A DNA stretch of 64,000 bases from Allomuricauda sp. GTDB taxonomy: Bacteria > Bacteroidota > Bacteroidia > Flavobacteriales > Flavobacteriaceae. Under the pieces are notes generated by a model. That model saw only the letters and a program-made list of their open reading frames with translations, was not told the origin of the DNA and ran no database searches. Of the stretch, positions 51,808 to 62,672 are shown in pieces. The position numbers and the translations under genes are program-made. The stretch lies in contig JASBTQ010000032.1 in NCBI GenBank assembly GCA_030148335.1, positions 1 through 64,000 on the forward strand, read 5' to 3'. The stretch's first letter is position 1, and every line of letters starts with the position of its first letter.

Positions 51808-53415
51808 ATGATGAAAAATATAATAAGCAAAGCGATTTCACTTAAACTGAAATTTTTGACACTGGCAGTCAGCTTAGTGCTGTTGCCCATGGCGTGCACC
51901 GATTTGGAAGAAGAAGTGTTCTCCGAGGTTACGGAATCTTCCTTTACTCCATCGGAGTCGGATATCATCTCTGTAATGGCTTCTGCCTATACCCCAATGC
52001 GTTTTGTAATGGGGTGGCAGGGTTATTTCGATCTTCAGGAAGAACCGGCCGATATGTTTGTTACCCCAACCAGACCTAATGGATGGGACGATGGTGGAAC
52101 ATACAAAAGGATGCACTTCCACGAATGGACCGAGACACAGTGGCAACCTAGGAACACATGGATTACCTGTTTCAACGGTATCAATAGTGCCAATAGGGTA
52201 ATCCTACAAATTGAATTGGGGGAACTTCCCGTAAGTGAGACCCAAGCCGCATCCATCATAGCCGAGATGCGAGCGCTCAGGGCACTTTACTATTCCATGT
52301 TGGTGGACACCCATGGTAATGTACCCATCATTGCCAGTTACAGTGATGAACTCCCAGTGCAGAACACCCGTACAGAGGTATATGACTTTATTGTATCGGA
52401 ATTGACAGAAGTTATCCCCAATCTTTCCGAAACCGTTGACCAATCTACTTATGGACGTATGACCAAATGGGCCGCCTACCATGTTTTGGCAAGGGTGTAC
52501 CTCAATGCCGAAGTCTATACCGGCACCCCTCAGTGGGAAAAGGTGATAGAGGCCTGTGATGAAATCATCGGAAGTGGTGCATTTGAACTCTCATCCAGTT
52601 ATTCCGATATTTTCAGGACCGAAAACGAAGGAAACTCAGAAATGGTGTTTGCCATTCCCTACGATCAGATTTTTGCAGGTCAGTGGAGTGCACACATGAA
52701 AATGCTCTTGCCCGACCACCGATTGGTGTTTGGTATGCAGGCACAGCCATGGGGCGGGTCTAGTTGTAACCCCCAGTTCATAGACAGCTATGACCCCAAT
52801 GATAATCGTTTGGAAGACACTTGGCTGATGGGGGATCAATTGAACGCCTCCGACGGAAGTGTGGTCATGACCCTCAGAAAGGAAATGCCGAGTATCTTCA
52901 ACTGTGACTTTACCGATGGCTTCAGATGCGGAAAATACGAAATAGAGCCAGGTGCAACCGGTGGCCTCAGTGTGGATTTTCCATTCTTGCGATACACCGA
53001 TGTCCTCATGATGAAAGCCGAGGCACTGCTCCGAACCAATAGGAGCAATGAAGCAGCCGTAATTGTGACACAGGTTCGCCAACGATCCTTTGATGACCCC
53101 GCCGATGCAACGGTCACTGGCGCCGAACTGGAAGGGGACACCACAGTCCAGTACGGAACCTTGGCAGAGGATGGGACCATAGACCAGCCGGGAGATCAGT
53201 CCGTAGTGCCCTATGGACGCTTTTTGGATGAACTTGGTTGGGAATTTGCCGCCGAGGCCAGAAGAAGGACAGATTTGATACGTTTTGGGGTGTATCAGAC
53301 CAAAAACTGGTACAATCATACCCCTCAGGGCGACCACACTATTTTGTTCCCGATAGGATTGGAAGAAAGGAATACCAACACCAATTTGGAGCAGAACCCT
53401 GGATATCCACAATAA
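51808..53415 (+). CDS. SusD/RagB-family nutrient-binding lipoprotein
   Basis: LPMACTDLEEEVFSEVTESSFTP; C-terminal GRFLDELGWEFAAEARRRTDLIRFG. Confidence 0.93.
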   Translation: MMKNIISKAISLKLKFLTLAVSLVLLPMACTDLEEEVFSEVTESSFTPSESDIISVMASAYTPMRFVMGWQGYFDLQEEPADMFVTPTRPNGWDDGGTYKRMHFHEWTETQWQPRNTWITCFNGINSANRVILQIELGELPVSETQAASIIAEMRALRALYYSMLVDTHGNVPIIASYSDELPVQNTRTEVYDFIVSELTEVIPNLSETVDQSTYGRMTKWAAYHVLARVYLNAEVYTGTPQWEKVIEACDEIIGSGAFELSSSYSDIFRTENEGNSEMVFAIPYDQIFAGQWSAHMKMLLPDHRLVFGMQAQPWGGSSCNPQFIDSYDPNDNRLEDTWLMGDQLNASDGSVVMTLRKEMPSIFNCDFTDGFRCGKYEIEPGATGGLSVDFPFLRYTDVLMMKAEALLRTNRSNEAAVIVTQVRQRSFDDPADATVTGAELEGDTTVQYGTLAEDGTIDQPGDQSVVPYGRFLDELGWEFAAEARRRTDLIRFGVYQTKNWYNHTPQGDHTILFPIGLEERNTNTNLEQNPGYPQ

Positions 53416-53468
53416 ACGGAAATATAAAACCACATTTCATTAATTGTTTTGAGTTAGTAGTTAGTGAC

Positions 53469-53502
53469 GAAAGCGAATGGATTTCCATTCGCTTTCTTTT
53501 TT
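53469..53502 (+). terminator. Rho-independent terminator after first SusD
   Basis: Perfect 12-bp stem GAAAGCGAATGG-attt-CCATTCGCTTTC plus T tail. Confidence 0.85.
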
Positions 53503-54048
53503 GGACAATGTCAACGTTTTTGACTGGAATTGGAGGTGGCTGTATGTATGGGTATGGAGGATTTTTGTATCCCAATGGACTTTTTATGATTCGCGCTGAA
53601 TGTCTTGTTGAGGACAATAAAAAAGGGGGCTAAAGTTAAAAACACTATGGATGTAATAACATATTATCGTATGTGTGTATTATATTATCCCGCACCATTT
53701 AAGCTCTTCAAATTTTTTTTAAGTTTCGGTAAGAAAATCGTTAAATCCTTTCAAACTACCTAGGTAAGGATAAAAGTGTAATAAATAAAATGCATTCATA
53801 GTACCCCTTCTATAGGTACAGATAAATGCGGCCGTGCCAAGTGGATTTTTTTGGCCCAAGATCCATTTGTAGTACATGGATAGATCTTCAAACTTGGTGC
53901 TTTCCCAGTACACCAAGGTTCAGAATGTAACTATAACAATAAATGCCTGTATGGAAAAATAACCTAGAAGTAATCTTGGTCGCCCGGCAATGTGAAAAAT
54001 TGCGGTGAACCACAAAAAACCAATTAAACTTAAATCACTAATTCAAAC

Positions 54049-57000
54049 ATGAAAAACCTTAAAAAGTTGTCCAAAAGGACAACAAACTTGTTGTTGCTGG
54101 TCTGTATGTATATGATCTGTTCTATCGTAGGGACCACGGAGACCAATGCCATGCACCTGCCCGTTATGGAATGGGAAAGTGAGGGGGAGCTGTTCAAGAT
54201 TCCAGAATTTGATCTTGGTACCAATGCAAGAGATGTCCCTAAAGCCCAAAATACTAAAAAGGATACAGACAATCTTCAATTTTCGGTCAGTGGAAACGTT
54301 GCGGACGGTACAGGGGTGCCGCTCCCCGGTGCCAGTGTTGTGGAAAAAGGGACTTCAAATGGGACCCAGACCGATTTTGATGGTAATTTCACCATTCAAG
54401 TTTCCGGTCCGAATGCCACTTTGGTAGTCTCATATATGGGGTACGATTCCCAAGAGGTTTCAATAAATGGACAGTCCAGTATCGCTGTGTCCCTAGAAGA
54501 GAGTGCGCAGGCCCTTTCCGAAGTGGTTGTTACCGCCTTGGGCATCAAGAGCGACAAGAGGGCACTCGGTTATGCCACTGCCCAAGTGGATGGGGACGAT
54601 ATAAGTGGGGTCAAGGCGACCAACAACTTTGTCAATTCCTTGAGTGGTAAAGTGGCCGGGGTACAGATTTCCAGCACCTCCAGTCAGCCAGGTAGTGGTA
54701 CCCGTATCGTGATCAGGGGCGGGTCTTCCATAACGGGAAACAACCAACCTTTGATCGTAGTGAACGGCGTGCCTTTTGATGCGGCCAACTCCAGCACATC
54801 ATCAGGCCTTGGGGATATTGACCCCAATTCCATTGAGAGCCTTAGTGTCCTTAAAGGGGCCTCGGCAGCGGCACTTTATGGGAGCCGTGCTGCAAATGGT
54901 GTGTTGCTCATCACCACCAAATCTGGGGAATTCGAATCCAAACCAGTGATCACTTTTTCCAACTCCGTGAGCTTTGACAGAATTTATGAAATTCCATTGC
55001 AGAAAGAATGGTCACAAGGTTTTTGGGACGGTACGGATTGGAGCTATGTGGATGGGGAAACATCGTTCACCTCTACAAGTTTTGGCCCAAGAATCTCAGA
55101 TGTGCCCGGTGCGCAATATTATGACAGATGGGATGTGTTCAAGACGGCCTTTACCAACGAAAGTACGATAAGTGCCTCTGGAGGTACTTCAAAAGCATCC
55201 TATTTTGTGAGCTACAGCAACTTGATGAACGATGGTATATTGGACCCCTTGAAGTTTAGAAGAAACTCCATCAATGCCAATACCTCCTTTAAATTTACGC
55301 CAAAGCTGACCGTGTCATCCAGCATCTTATATACTACCCAAAAAAATTCCCGCTTGGATGAGGATAGTTCAAACAGTGCTTTCATGAATACAATCTTGGC
55401 AGCACCCAATACATGGAACCCCTATCCTTTATATGACGAGGAAGGTAATTTGAGATCCTATCGTGGAGGTTCTAGGGACCCCTATCTATGGCTGTTGAAC
55501 AATGTTGGTGACAACAATGTAAGAGATCGTTTTAATGGCACCATCACTATAGAATATGAAATTGTTCCTAAACTGAGGTTCAGATCGGTGACGGGTATAA
55601 GTGCCTCTAGTTTGCATGAAGATGCCCATTATAACAAGGGAGGTTACGCATCTGTCCAAGGATCCTATTCAACTAGTGAGCGATTTGATAGAAACATAGA
55701 ATCGACAGAAACATTGACCTATGACAATGATTTTGGGGATTTTAGTGTAATGGCCTTGGTGGGACATAACATTTCCGAAGAGAGAAGGCGCCAGGTATAT
55801 TTTAATGGTACAGGGCTGGTACTGCCCGGCATTTATAATACGGCCAATGTGAGTGGGTATTCATCAGGTGAGTATAAAAGGATGTTTAGGGCCTATTCTT
55901 ACTTTGGTCAAGCTGTGATAGGGTACAAAAACTTTTTATACTACACCGTAACTGGTAGAAATGATTGGGCTTCGAGCTTGGCAGACAGCTTTTTCTATCC
56001 CAGTCATAGTTTGGGCTTTGTATTCAGTGAATTGTTGCCGAAATCAGATGTGTTCAACTATGGTAAATTGAGGGCCAGTTATGCAAAAGTAGGAGCTCCA
56101 GCCGACCCATATACTCGCAACGTAGTGCTTGGAAGTCCTGCAAGTGATGGTGTGCTATGGCCATTCAATGGTCAGCAAAGCTATTTGTCCACAACACAGA
56201 TTGCAAACTTTGGATTGACCAATGAGTTCAAGAGTGAGGTGGAATTGGGTGCCGAATTGAAGTTTTTCCAAAACCGGTTGGGAATCGATTTTGCCTACTA
56301 CCACAACTGGAGTGACAACCAGATATTGGGCGAACAGTTCCTTGCCTCTACCGGATATACCTATGGAAATGTAAATATTGGAGGCATAACCCATAAAGGT
56401 GTCGAATTGGGAATTTATGCAACACCTATCCAAACAGAAGATTTTGAATGGGATGTCAATATCAACTTCTCCAAGGACAACCCCATGGTCGATAATTTGG
56501 GTAACACTGACGAGCCCATCGGTGTGGGGTCATACGGTACTGCAGTTGTAGGCCAACCTTACCCTGTAATCTATGGCCCTGGTTTCCTACGTGACGATCA
56601 AGGCAGATTGGTGTTGAGTGATGCTCCTGGAACAGGGTACGGACGCCCATTGGCGGACAACTCCCAGAACCAGATATTGGGACAGACCGTGCCAGATTGG
56701 ATGGGGAGTTTTAGGACTTCGTTCCGGTACAAGAATCTATCATTTTCTGCTTTGTTGGATGTCAGCGTAGGAGGATATCTGTACAGCTTGAACGACCACT
56801 ACCTCACCTATTATGGTATGGCCAAGCACCAAGAGAACCGACCTGAGGACAACATGATCACCTTTGACGGTGTTATGGGACATGTTGAAAATGGAGAAGT
56901 TGTAGTGACCAGTGAGACACCCGAACCGACCCGATATGACCTATACTGGCAGACCGTGGCACAGAACGTCTGGGAAGACAACATTATGCCGAGGGACTAT

Positions 57001-57240
57001 ATCAAGTTAAGGGAAGCGAACCTGTCCTACAGGATTCCAAAGGATATGTTGTCGAATATTGGTCTTACCGCTTTGGATATCTCCCTCTCCGGAAGGAACC
57101 TTTGGAGAAAGTTCAAGGACGGTTTTGAAGGAGCGGATCCTGAAGTGAATACGGATGGTATTACCAACGGGAATGCCTACTTGGGGTACAGTATGCCGGC
57201 CACCAAGACATATACACTCACCTTAACCGCGAAATTTTAA
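54049..57240 (+). CDS. SusC/RagA-family TonB-linked outer membrane protein
   Basis: VSGNVADGTGVPLPGASVVEKGTSNGTQTDFDGNFTI; LSEVVVTALGIKSDKRALGYATAQV. Confidence 0.95.
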   Translation: MKNLKKLSKRTTNLLLLVCMYMICSIVGTTETNAMHLPVMEWESEGELFKIPEFDLGTNARDVPKAQNTKKDTDNLQFSVSGNVADGTGVPLPGASVVEKGTSNGTQTDFDGNFTIQVSGPNATLVVSYMGYDSQEVSINGQSSIAVSLEESAQALSEVVVTALGIKSDKRALGYATAQVDGDDISGVKATNNFVNSLSGKVAGVQISSTSSQPGSGTRIVIRGGSSITGNNQPLIVVNGVPFDAANSSTSSGLGDIDPNSIESLSVLKGASAAALYGSRAANGVLLITTKSGEFESKPVITFSNSVSFDRIYEIPLQKEWSQGFWDGTDWSYVDGETSFTSTSFGPRISDVPGAQYYDRWDVFKTAFTNESTISASGGTSKASYFVSYSNLMNDGILDPLKFRRNSINANTSFKFTPKLTVSSSILYTTQKNSRLDEDSSNSAFMNTILAAPNTWNPYPLYDEEGNLRSYRGGSRDPYLWLLNNVGDNNVRDRFNGTITIEYEIVPKLRFRSVTGISASSLHEDAHYNKGGYASVQGSYSTSERFDRNIESTETLTYDNDFGDFSVMALVGHNISEERRRQVYFNGTGLVLPGIYNTANVSGYSSGEYKRMFRAYSYFGQAVIGYKNFLYYTVTGRNDWASSLADSFFYPSHSLGFVFSELLPKSDVFNYGKLRASYAKVGAPADPYTRNVVLGSPASDGVLWPFNGQQSYLSTTQIANFGLTNEFKSEVELGAELKFFQNRLGIDFAYYHNWSDNQILGEQFLASTGYTYGNVNIGGITHKGVELGIYATPIQTEDFEWDVNINFSKDNPMVDNLGNTDEPIGVGSYGTAVVGQPYPVIYGPGFLRDDQGRLVLSDAPGTGYGRPLADNSQNQILGQTVPDWMGSFRTSFRYKNLSFSALLDVSVGGYLYSLNDHYLTYYGMAKHQENRPEDNMITFDGVMGHVENGEVVVTSETPEPTRYDLYWQTVAQNVWEDNIMPRDYIKLREANLSYRIPKDMLSNIGLTALDISLSGRNLWRKFKDGFEGADPEVNTDGITNGNAYLGYSMPATKTYTLTLTAKF

Positions 57241-57250
57241 TATAAAGACG

Positions 57251-58705
57251 ATGAAAAGAACATATATAAAGCACTACACTATTTTGGTCGCTATGATCAC
57301 CCTTTTGATAGGTTGTGATAGTTGGATGGATGTAGATCAAGATCCCAATAGTATTGTTGATGGCCCGCTGATCACGGAAAATGTGATGCTGATAGGCCTA
57401 GAGGCCGAATGGGCCGCTTTGGCCACTAATCAGATGGATACCTGGGAAGGTTTTGCCCAATGGTTGTCCTGGCACTCCATTGAAGGGTCAACCTCAAGAT
57501 CTATGGACATCAATGCCGATTATGGCAATGAAGTTTGGAATTCCTATGCCTATTCATTGAAACATGCCGTTGAGCTGTATGACAAAGCTGAGGCAAATGG
57601 CAATACCCATTACCAAGGTGTGGCGGGAATCATCGCAGCCTTTCACTGGTTCTACATCGCCGATGTTTACGATCAGGCACCCTTGGAAGACGCCATCAAA
57701 GGATTGGATGCGGTACAACCCGCCCTGGTCTCCCAAGCAGAACTATATGCCCATGCCAATGGCCTTTTGGATGAGGCGATAGCCCTTTTGGGTGCCGCTA
57801 ACCAAGGAGATCGGGTTCCGGAAACTGACGATTACCTTCTTGGAGGGGATATGGACAAATGGATCAGGTATGCATATTCAATGAAAGCCAGACAGGCCCT
57901 GCGATTGTCCTATGCTCCCGGCACGACCGCCACGGCCCAGGCCGATTTGGCCTTATCGTACCTCCAAAATGGCATGACATCCAATGATGACAGTGTAATG
58001 TGGAGGCATTTGGAAGAATTGGCCAATGCAAACCCCTTGTTCAATTATATGAACAGGGCGTATTCCGGTGGACTTGGATTGACACCGGGGAACTTTTTGA
58101 TCGACTTGATGAATTCCTACAATGACCCTAGGAGGCCCATCATGTTCACCTATTCAGAGGAGTTCCCCGATGGATTTGCCGGTTTGCAGTCCGGGGCCGT
58201 TGTCCAGCCGGGCCAAACACCCAGCCACTGGAAATACACCTACATCTCCATGTCCTATCCGGCCCAGATCATGTTGTATTCGGAAACCCTGTTCATCAAG
58301 GCTGAGGCCCATGCACTCAAAGGACAATGGGCATTGGCAGAGGAGGCCATGAAAGCAGGGATTACTGCGGATATGCAGTTCATCGGCGTTGACCAAGCGG
58401 ACATTGACACCTATCTGGCGCAGGGTTCATTGACCATGCCCACCAATGTGGAAGATGCACAACAGCTCATCATTGAGCAAAAATATATAGCCAATGTGTT
58501 CAGGACCCACGAAACCTATTTTGATTTTGTGAGGACCGGGTATCCAGAGTTCGATTTCGATTACATGCTATTGAACGTCTATAACACGGAAACGTTCCCT
58601 AGAAGGTTTCCCTATCCGCTCAATGAAGTGGAGAGAAACCCGAACATTGCTGCCATTGGTCAACCCGATTGGTTTGCCAAAGGAACTACTTGGGACAATA
58701 AATAA
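57251..58705 (+). CDS. SusD/RagB-family lipoprotein (SusD-like type 2)
   Basis: LIGCDSWMDVDQDPNSIVDGP; TPR-like SusD fold; pairs with upstream SusC. Confidence 0.9.
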   Translation: MKRTYIKHYTILVAMITLLIGCDSWMDVDQDPNSIVDGPLITENVMLIGLEAEWAALATNQMDTWEGFAQWLSWHSIEGSTSRSMDINADYGNEVWNSYAYSLKHAVELYDKAEANGNTHYQGVAGIIAAFHWFYIADVYDQAPLEDAIKGLDAVQPALVSQAELYAHANGLLDEAIALLGAANQGDRVPETDDYLLGGDMDKWIRYAYSMKARQALRLSYAPGTTATAQADLALSYLQNGMTSNDDSVMWRHLEELANANPLFNYMNRAYSGGLGLTPGNFLIDLMNSYNDPRRPIMFTYSEEFPDGFAGLQSGAVVQPGQTPSHWKYTYISMSYPAQIMLYSETLFIKAEAHALKGQWALAEEAMKAGITADMQFIGVDQADIDTYLAQGSLTMPTNVEDAQQLIIEQKYIANVFRTHETYFDFVRTGYPEFDFDYMLLNVYNTETFPRRFPYPLNEVERNPNIAAIGQPDWFAKGTTWDNK

Positions 58706-58720
58706 CCAACCAATGAAGAT

Positions 58721-58760
58721 GGAAAAGGGGCCGGACCATTGGCCCCCTTTTCCTTTTTTT
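58721..58760 (+). terminator. Terminator after second SusD
   Basis: GGAAAAGGGGCC-ggaccatt-GGCCCCCTTTTCC then T7. Confidence 0.8.
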
Positions 58761-58797
58761 GGACAAGGTATAACAATGGATTGGGTATTTTTGGTAG

Positions 58798-58817
58798 GGT
58801 CTGTTTTTAAACAGACC
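58798..58817 (+). promoter_or_regulatory. Inverted repeat upstream of first DUF885 gene
   Basis: Perfect GGTCTGTT-ttta-AACAGACC 20 bp before start codon region. Confidence 0.45.
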
Positions 58818-58836
58818 TTGACCAATAGACATAAAA

Positions 58837-60585
58837 ATGAACAAAAACATGAAGAAATTTTACAAAATGCACCTCAAGGTCCTATTATTGGCCTTGGGCA
58901 TGGGATGGGCTGGACATTCCCAGAACGGTGCAGGGAACGAACCTCCAGTGAGTGAGCTATATCAATTGATGAACGAAATGTCCGCCGATGAAGGAAGTCT
59001 GGGCAGGTTTTACATTGTGGACAGTTCGCCCGAGAAAAGGGAACGTTTCATACAGTTTTATCAAGATTACCTGTCTAGGTTGGAAAAGTTTTCCTTTGAC
59101 CAATTGTCAGTGAACGGTAGAGTGGATTATCTCTTGGTCAAAAGTGAGATCAACAGGAATCTCAGAAATCTGGAGCAAGAAAAACAGGAATATGCCCAAA
59201 TTGAAAAATGGGTATCCTATGCAGCCCCTATCTACGAAACCGAAAAACTGCGCAGAAGGGGCATTCATTTGGAATCATCCAAAGTAGCCGCCCAACTCAA
59301 TGAAATTAGCGGAAAACTGGAAGTTTTATCCGAAGAACTATCCAAAGAACCACCTTCATTTGAGCGCAGATTCGCCGAACGAGCCCAAGATGTGGTGAAA
59401 GGCCATCAAACAGCCCTCGAAAGCATCTACGAATTCTACAACGGCTACGATCCCGATTTTACGTGGTGGATGGAAAAGCCCTACGCCAAGCTTATGGAAC
59501 AACTCAAGGCCTATGGGAAGCTTATCATGGACAAAGTGGATGAGAGCACCCTTTCCAAGGATGATGGCAGCGGAATTGTAGGCAACCCAGTGGGTGCAAA
59601 GGAGCTCAAGAACCTTTTGGAAGATGCGTTCATCCCCTACACGGCAGAAGAGTTGGTGGAAATAGCCAATAAAGAATTTGCTTGGTGCGATAAAGAACTG
59701 CTCAAAGCATCCCGGGAAATGGGATTTGGGGATGACTGGAAGGCCGCGCAGGAAAAAGTAAAACAATCCTATGTGCCAGAGGGCCATCAACCCGAAGCTA
59801 TGCTAGACCTTTACAATCAATCCATCGACTTTTTGAAGAAAAATGACTTGTTGAGCATTCCGCCTGTGGCCGAAGAAACCTGGCGAATGAGCATGATGAG
59901 TCCTGAACGACAAAAAATTGCGCCTTTTTTCCTAGGGGGTGAAACACTGCAGATCTCGTACCCTACGAACACCATGGACCATGACGACAAAATGATGAGT
60001 ATGAGGGGGAACAACCCACACTTCTCAAGGGCCACCGTGCACCATGAGTTGATAGCAGGACACCACTTGCAAGGGTTCATGAACAGGAGGTACAAGACCT
60101 ATAGAAATTTCAGGACCCCTTTCTGGACAGAGGGCTGGGCACTCTACTGGGAATTGATACTGTGGGACATGGATTTTCCCCGATCTCCGGAGGACCGTAT
60201 CGGTATGCTCTTTTGGAGAATGCACCGCTGTGCCCGGATCATATTCTCCCTTAATTACCATTTGGGCAAATGGACACCACAACAGTGCATAGATTATCTA
60301 GTGGATCGGGTGGGCCATGAAAGGGCCAATGCGGAAGGAGAGGTCAGACGATCGTTCACGGGAAGGTACGGCCCATTGTATCAATTGGCATACATGACCG
60401 GGGGAATGCAGTTCTATGCCCTCAAAAAAGAGCTGGTGGATTCGGGAAAAATGACCTATAAGGAATATCATGATGCCGTATTGCGGGAAAACAGCATGCC
60501 CGTAGAGATGGTGAGGGCCATACTCACCAACCAACCCTTGGACAAGAATTATAAAACTTCATGGAAGTTTTATGATAGAAAATAG
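58837..60585 (+). CDS. DUF885-family putative metallopeptidase, paralog 1
   Basis: ATVHHELIAGHHLQGFMNRRYKTYRNFRTPFWTEGWALYWELILWD (HExxxGH). Confidence 0.9.
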   Translation: MNKNMKKFYKMHLKVLLLALGMGWAGHSQNGAGNEPPVSELYQLMNEMSADEGSLGRFYIVDSSPEKRERFIQFYQDYLSRLEKFSFDQLSVNGRVDYLLVKSEINRNLRNLEQEKQEYAQIEKWVSYAAPIYETEKLRRRGIHLESSKVAAQLNEISGKLEVLSEELSKEPPSFERRFAERAQDVVKGHQTALESIYEFYNGYDPDFTWWMEKPYAKLMEQLKAYGKLIMDKVDESTLSKDDGSGIVGNPVGAKELKNLLEDAFIPYTAEELVEIANKEFAWCDKELLKASREMGFGDDWKAAQEKVKQSYVPEGHQPEAMLDLYNQSIDFLKKNDLLSIPPVAEETWRMSMMSPERQKIAPFFLGGETLQISYPTNTMDHDDKMMSMRGNNPHFSRATVHHELIAGHHLQGFMNRRYKTYRNFRTPFWTEGWALYWELILWDMDFPRSPEDRIGMLFWRMHRCARIIFSLNYHLGKWTPQQCIDYLVDRVGHERANAEGEVRRSFTGRYGPLYQLAYMTGGMQFYALKKELVDSGKMTYKEYHDAVLRENSMPVEMVRAILTNQPLDKNYKTSWKFYDRK

Positions 60586-60612
60586 TTGTTTTAATTGTTT
60601 TGAGTTTAGTTC

Positions 60613-60650
60613 CCTGGGGCCACCAATTTATTGGTGGCCCCAGGATTTTG
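60613..60650 (+). terminator. Strong hairpin after DUF885 paralog 1
   Basis: Perfect 15-bp stem CCTGGGGCCACCAAT-tt-ATTGGTGGCCCCAGG; weak T tail. Confidence 0.6.
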
Positions 60651-60894
60651 TAGGAGTTCCTTAAACCTGGATCAAAAGGTTCCGTTACAATGTATCTGCT
60701 TGAAACTACATTAGATAATATAATATCAATTACAGTTAATATGCGATTACGGGACAGCATAGATCTACAATACCTTTAAAGTGTCTACGAAAATGCAAGT
60801 TTTCGGCTATGCCCAAAAATGATCGGCACCATTCCCGTGACTCGGTCATTTCCTTTCGGCATTTCATATTTTTTAAACCAAACCAACTATCCGG

Positions 60895-62670
60895 ATGAAA
60901 AAAAAGAAAATGTTTTGGATGGCCTCTTTGATTCTTATGATGGGGCCAATTTCAATCTCCTTGAACGCACAGGCAAAACAAGAAGCGCTGTATGTACCCT
61001 GCGAGGAAATGCCAGATGTAATGACCAAGTATGAAGCGGACTACGGTGCGCTGGTTCGTTTTTATGCGCCGGGTGCACGTGGATCTTGGGGAAGAACGTC
61101 CGATCCAGGAGGATCTCCCGAACGAAGACAACGCATGACCAAATTGCGAAACGACTATTTGGCAAAATTGGCAAAGTTGGACTTCAATGCACTGCCCCAA
61201 GAATGCAAGGCAGATTATGTGCTGTTCAAAAGGGATTTGGAAAAAGAAAACGCCGAGGCCCAAGAGCAAGAAACTGTATATCAAAACATTAAAAAGTGGT
61301 TTCCGTTTTCCGACAATATCTACTCTTATCTAAAATTACGAAGAAGAGGTCATCAACCTGATGCTGCAAAAATGGCAAAAGATTGGAACGATGTTGTAGA
61401 ACAGATGTCTACTTTAAAAAAACAGCTTGAAGAAACTGCTTCCTTGGGCAAGGATGAGGTTGAAGAAGCATTACGTGTTATAGAAGACCTAAAGAATTCC
61501 GCAGAAAATGTCTATTCCTTTTACAACGGATATGACCCATTGTTCACTTGGTGGATGCCTACCGTTTACGAAGAAATGGGCAAAGGATTTGATGCCTATG
61601 CCGAAGTGTTCAAAACCAAGTTTGATAAGGGAAAACCTGTAGATGAAAGTGGTATTGTGGGCAATCCCGTAGGCCGCGAAGAACTGATGAAACAATTGGA
61701 GTACGAGATGATCGATTATACCCCGGAAGAATTGATCAAATTGGCCAATGAAGAATTTGCCTGGTGTGATGCCGAACTGCTAAAGGCATCCCAAGAAATG
61801 GGATTTGGTAATGATTGGAAAGCGGCCCAAGAAAAAGTAAAGAACGCTTATGTCGAGCCAGGAAAACAACCGGAGTTGATTCTTCGTCTCTACAATGAAG
61901 CGGTTGATTTCCTTAAAAAGAACGATTTAATTACCGTTCCCCCCTTGGCTGAAGAAGTTTGGGGTATGGGCATGATGTCTCCTGAGCGCCAGTTGGTAAA
62001 TCCATTTTTTACTGGTGGCTCCTCGATCAGCATTTCATACCCCACTGATGCCATGACCTATGAACAACGTATGATGAGTATGAGGGGTAACAACCCACAT
62101 TTCTCTATGGCAACCGTGCACCATGAATTGATTGCAGGGCATAACCTGCAAGGATTTATGAACAGCCGTCACCGTACCTACCGTAATTTCCGTACACCGT
62201 TTTGGACCGAGGGATGGGCATTGTACTGGGAGCTTTTATTGTGGGACAAAGGTTTCCCACAAGGGCCGGAAGACCGAATCGGTATGTTGTTCTGGCACAT
62301 GCACCGTTGCGCCCGTATCATTTTCTCCTTGAACTATCATTTGGGCAAATGGACACCACAGGAATGTATCGACTTTTTGGTAGATCGTGTTGGGCATGAG
62401 CGCGCAAATGCCGAAGGTGAGGTAAGACGTTCCTTTGTGGGCAACTACCCGCCATTGTATCAGCTGGCCTACCTCACAGGAGGTCGTCAATTCTACGCTT
62501 TGCACAAAGAATTGGTGGATAGCGGGAAAATGACCAACAAGGAATTCCACGATAGGATCATCACCATGAACGCCATGCCGGTCGAGATGATCAAGGCCAT
62601 TATGACCGATCAGAAAATCACTAAAAATTATAAGGCCAAATGGAAGTTCTACGATCCACCAAAACAATAA
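60895..62670 (+). CDS. DUF885-family putative metallopeptidase, paralog 2
   Basis: ATVHHELIAGHNLQGFMNSRHRTYRNFRTPFWTEGWALYWELLLWD. Confidence 0.9.
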   Translation: MKKKKMFWMASLILMMGPISISLNAQAKQEALYVPCEEMPDVMTKYEADYGALVRFYAPGARGSWGRTSDPGGSPERRQRMTKLRNDYLAKLAKLDFNALPQECKADYVLFKRDLEKENAEAQEQETVYQNIKKWFPFSDNIYSYLKLRRRGHQPDAAKMAKDWNDVVEQMSTLKKQLEETASLGKDEVEEALRVIEDLKNSAENVYSFYNGYDPLFTWWMPTVYEEMGKGFDAYAEVFKTKFDKGKPVDESGIVGNPVGREELMKQLEYEMIDYTPEELIKLANEEFAWCDAELLKASQEMGFGNDWKAAQEKVKNAYVEPGKQPELILRLYNEAVDFLKKNDLITVPPLAEEVWGMGMMSPERQLVNPFFTGGSSISISYPTDAMTYEQRMMSMRGNNPHFSMATVHHELIAGHNLQGFMNSRHRTYRNFRTPFWTEGWALYWELLLWDKGFPQGPEDRIGMLFWHMHRCARIIFSLNYHLGKWTPQECIDFLVDRVGHERANAEGEVRRSFVGNYPPLYQLAYLTGGRQFYALHKELVDSGKMTNKEFHDRIITMNAMPVEMIKAIMTDQKITKNYKAKWKFYDPPKQ

Positions 62671-62672
62671 GG

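Noticed and set aside
48806-58705. Polysaccharide utilisation locus
   Set aside because: Two SusCD pairs are present but no glycoside hydrolase, lyase or sulfatase is visible; neighbouring enzymes are DUF885 peptidase-like, so a glycan PUL label is not supported
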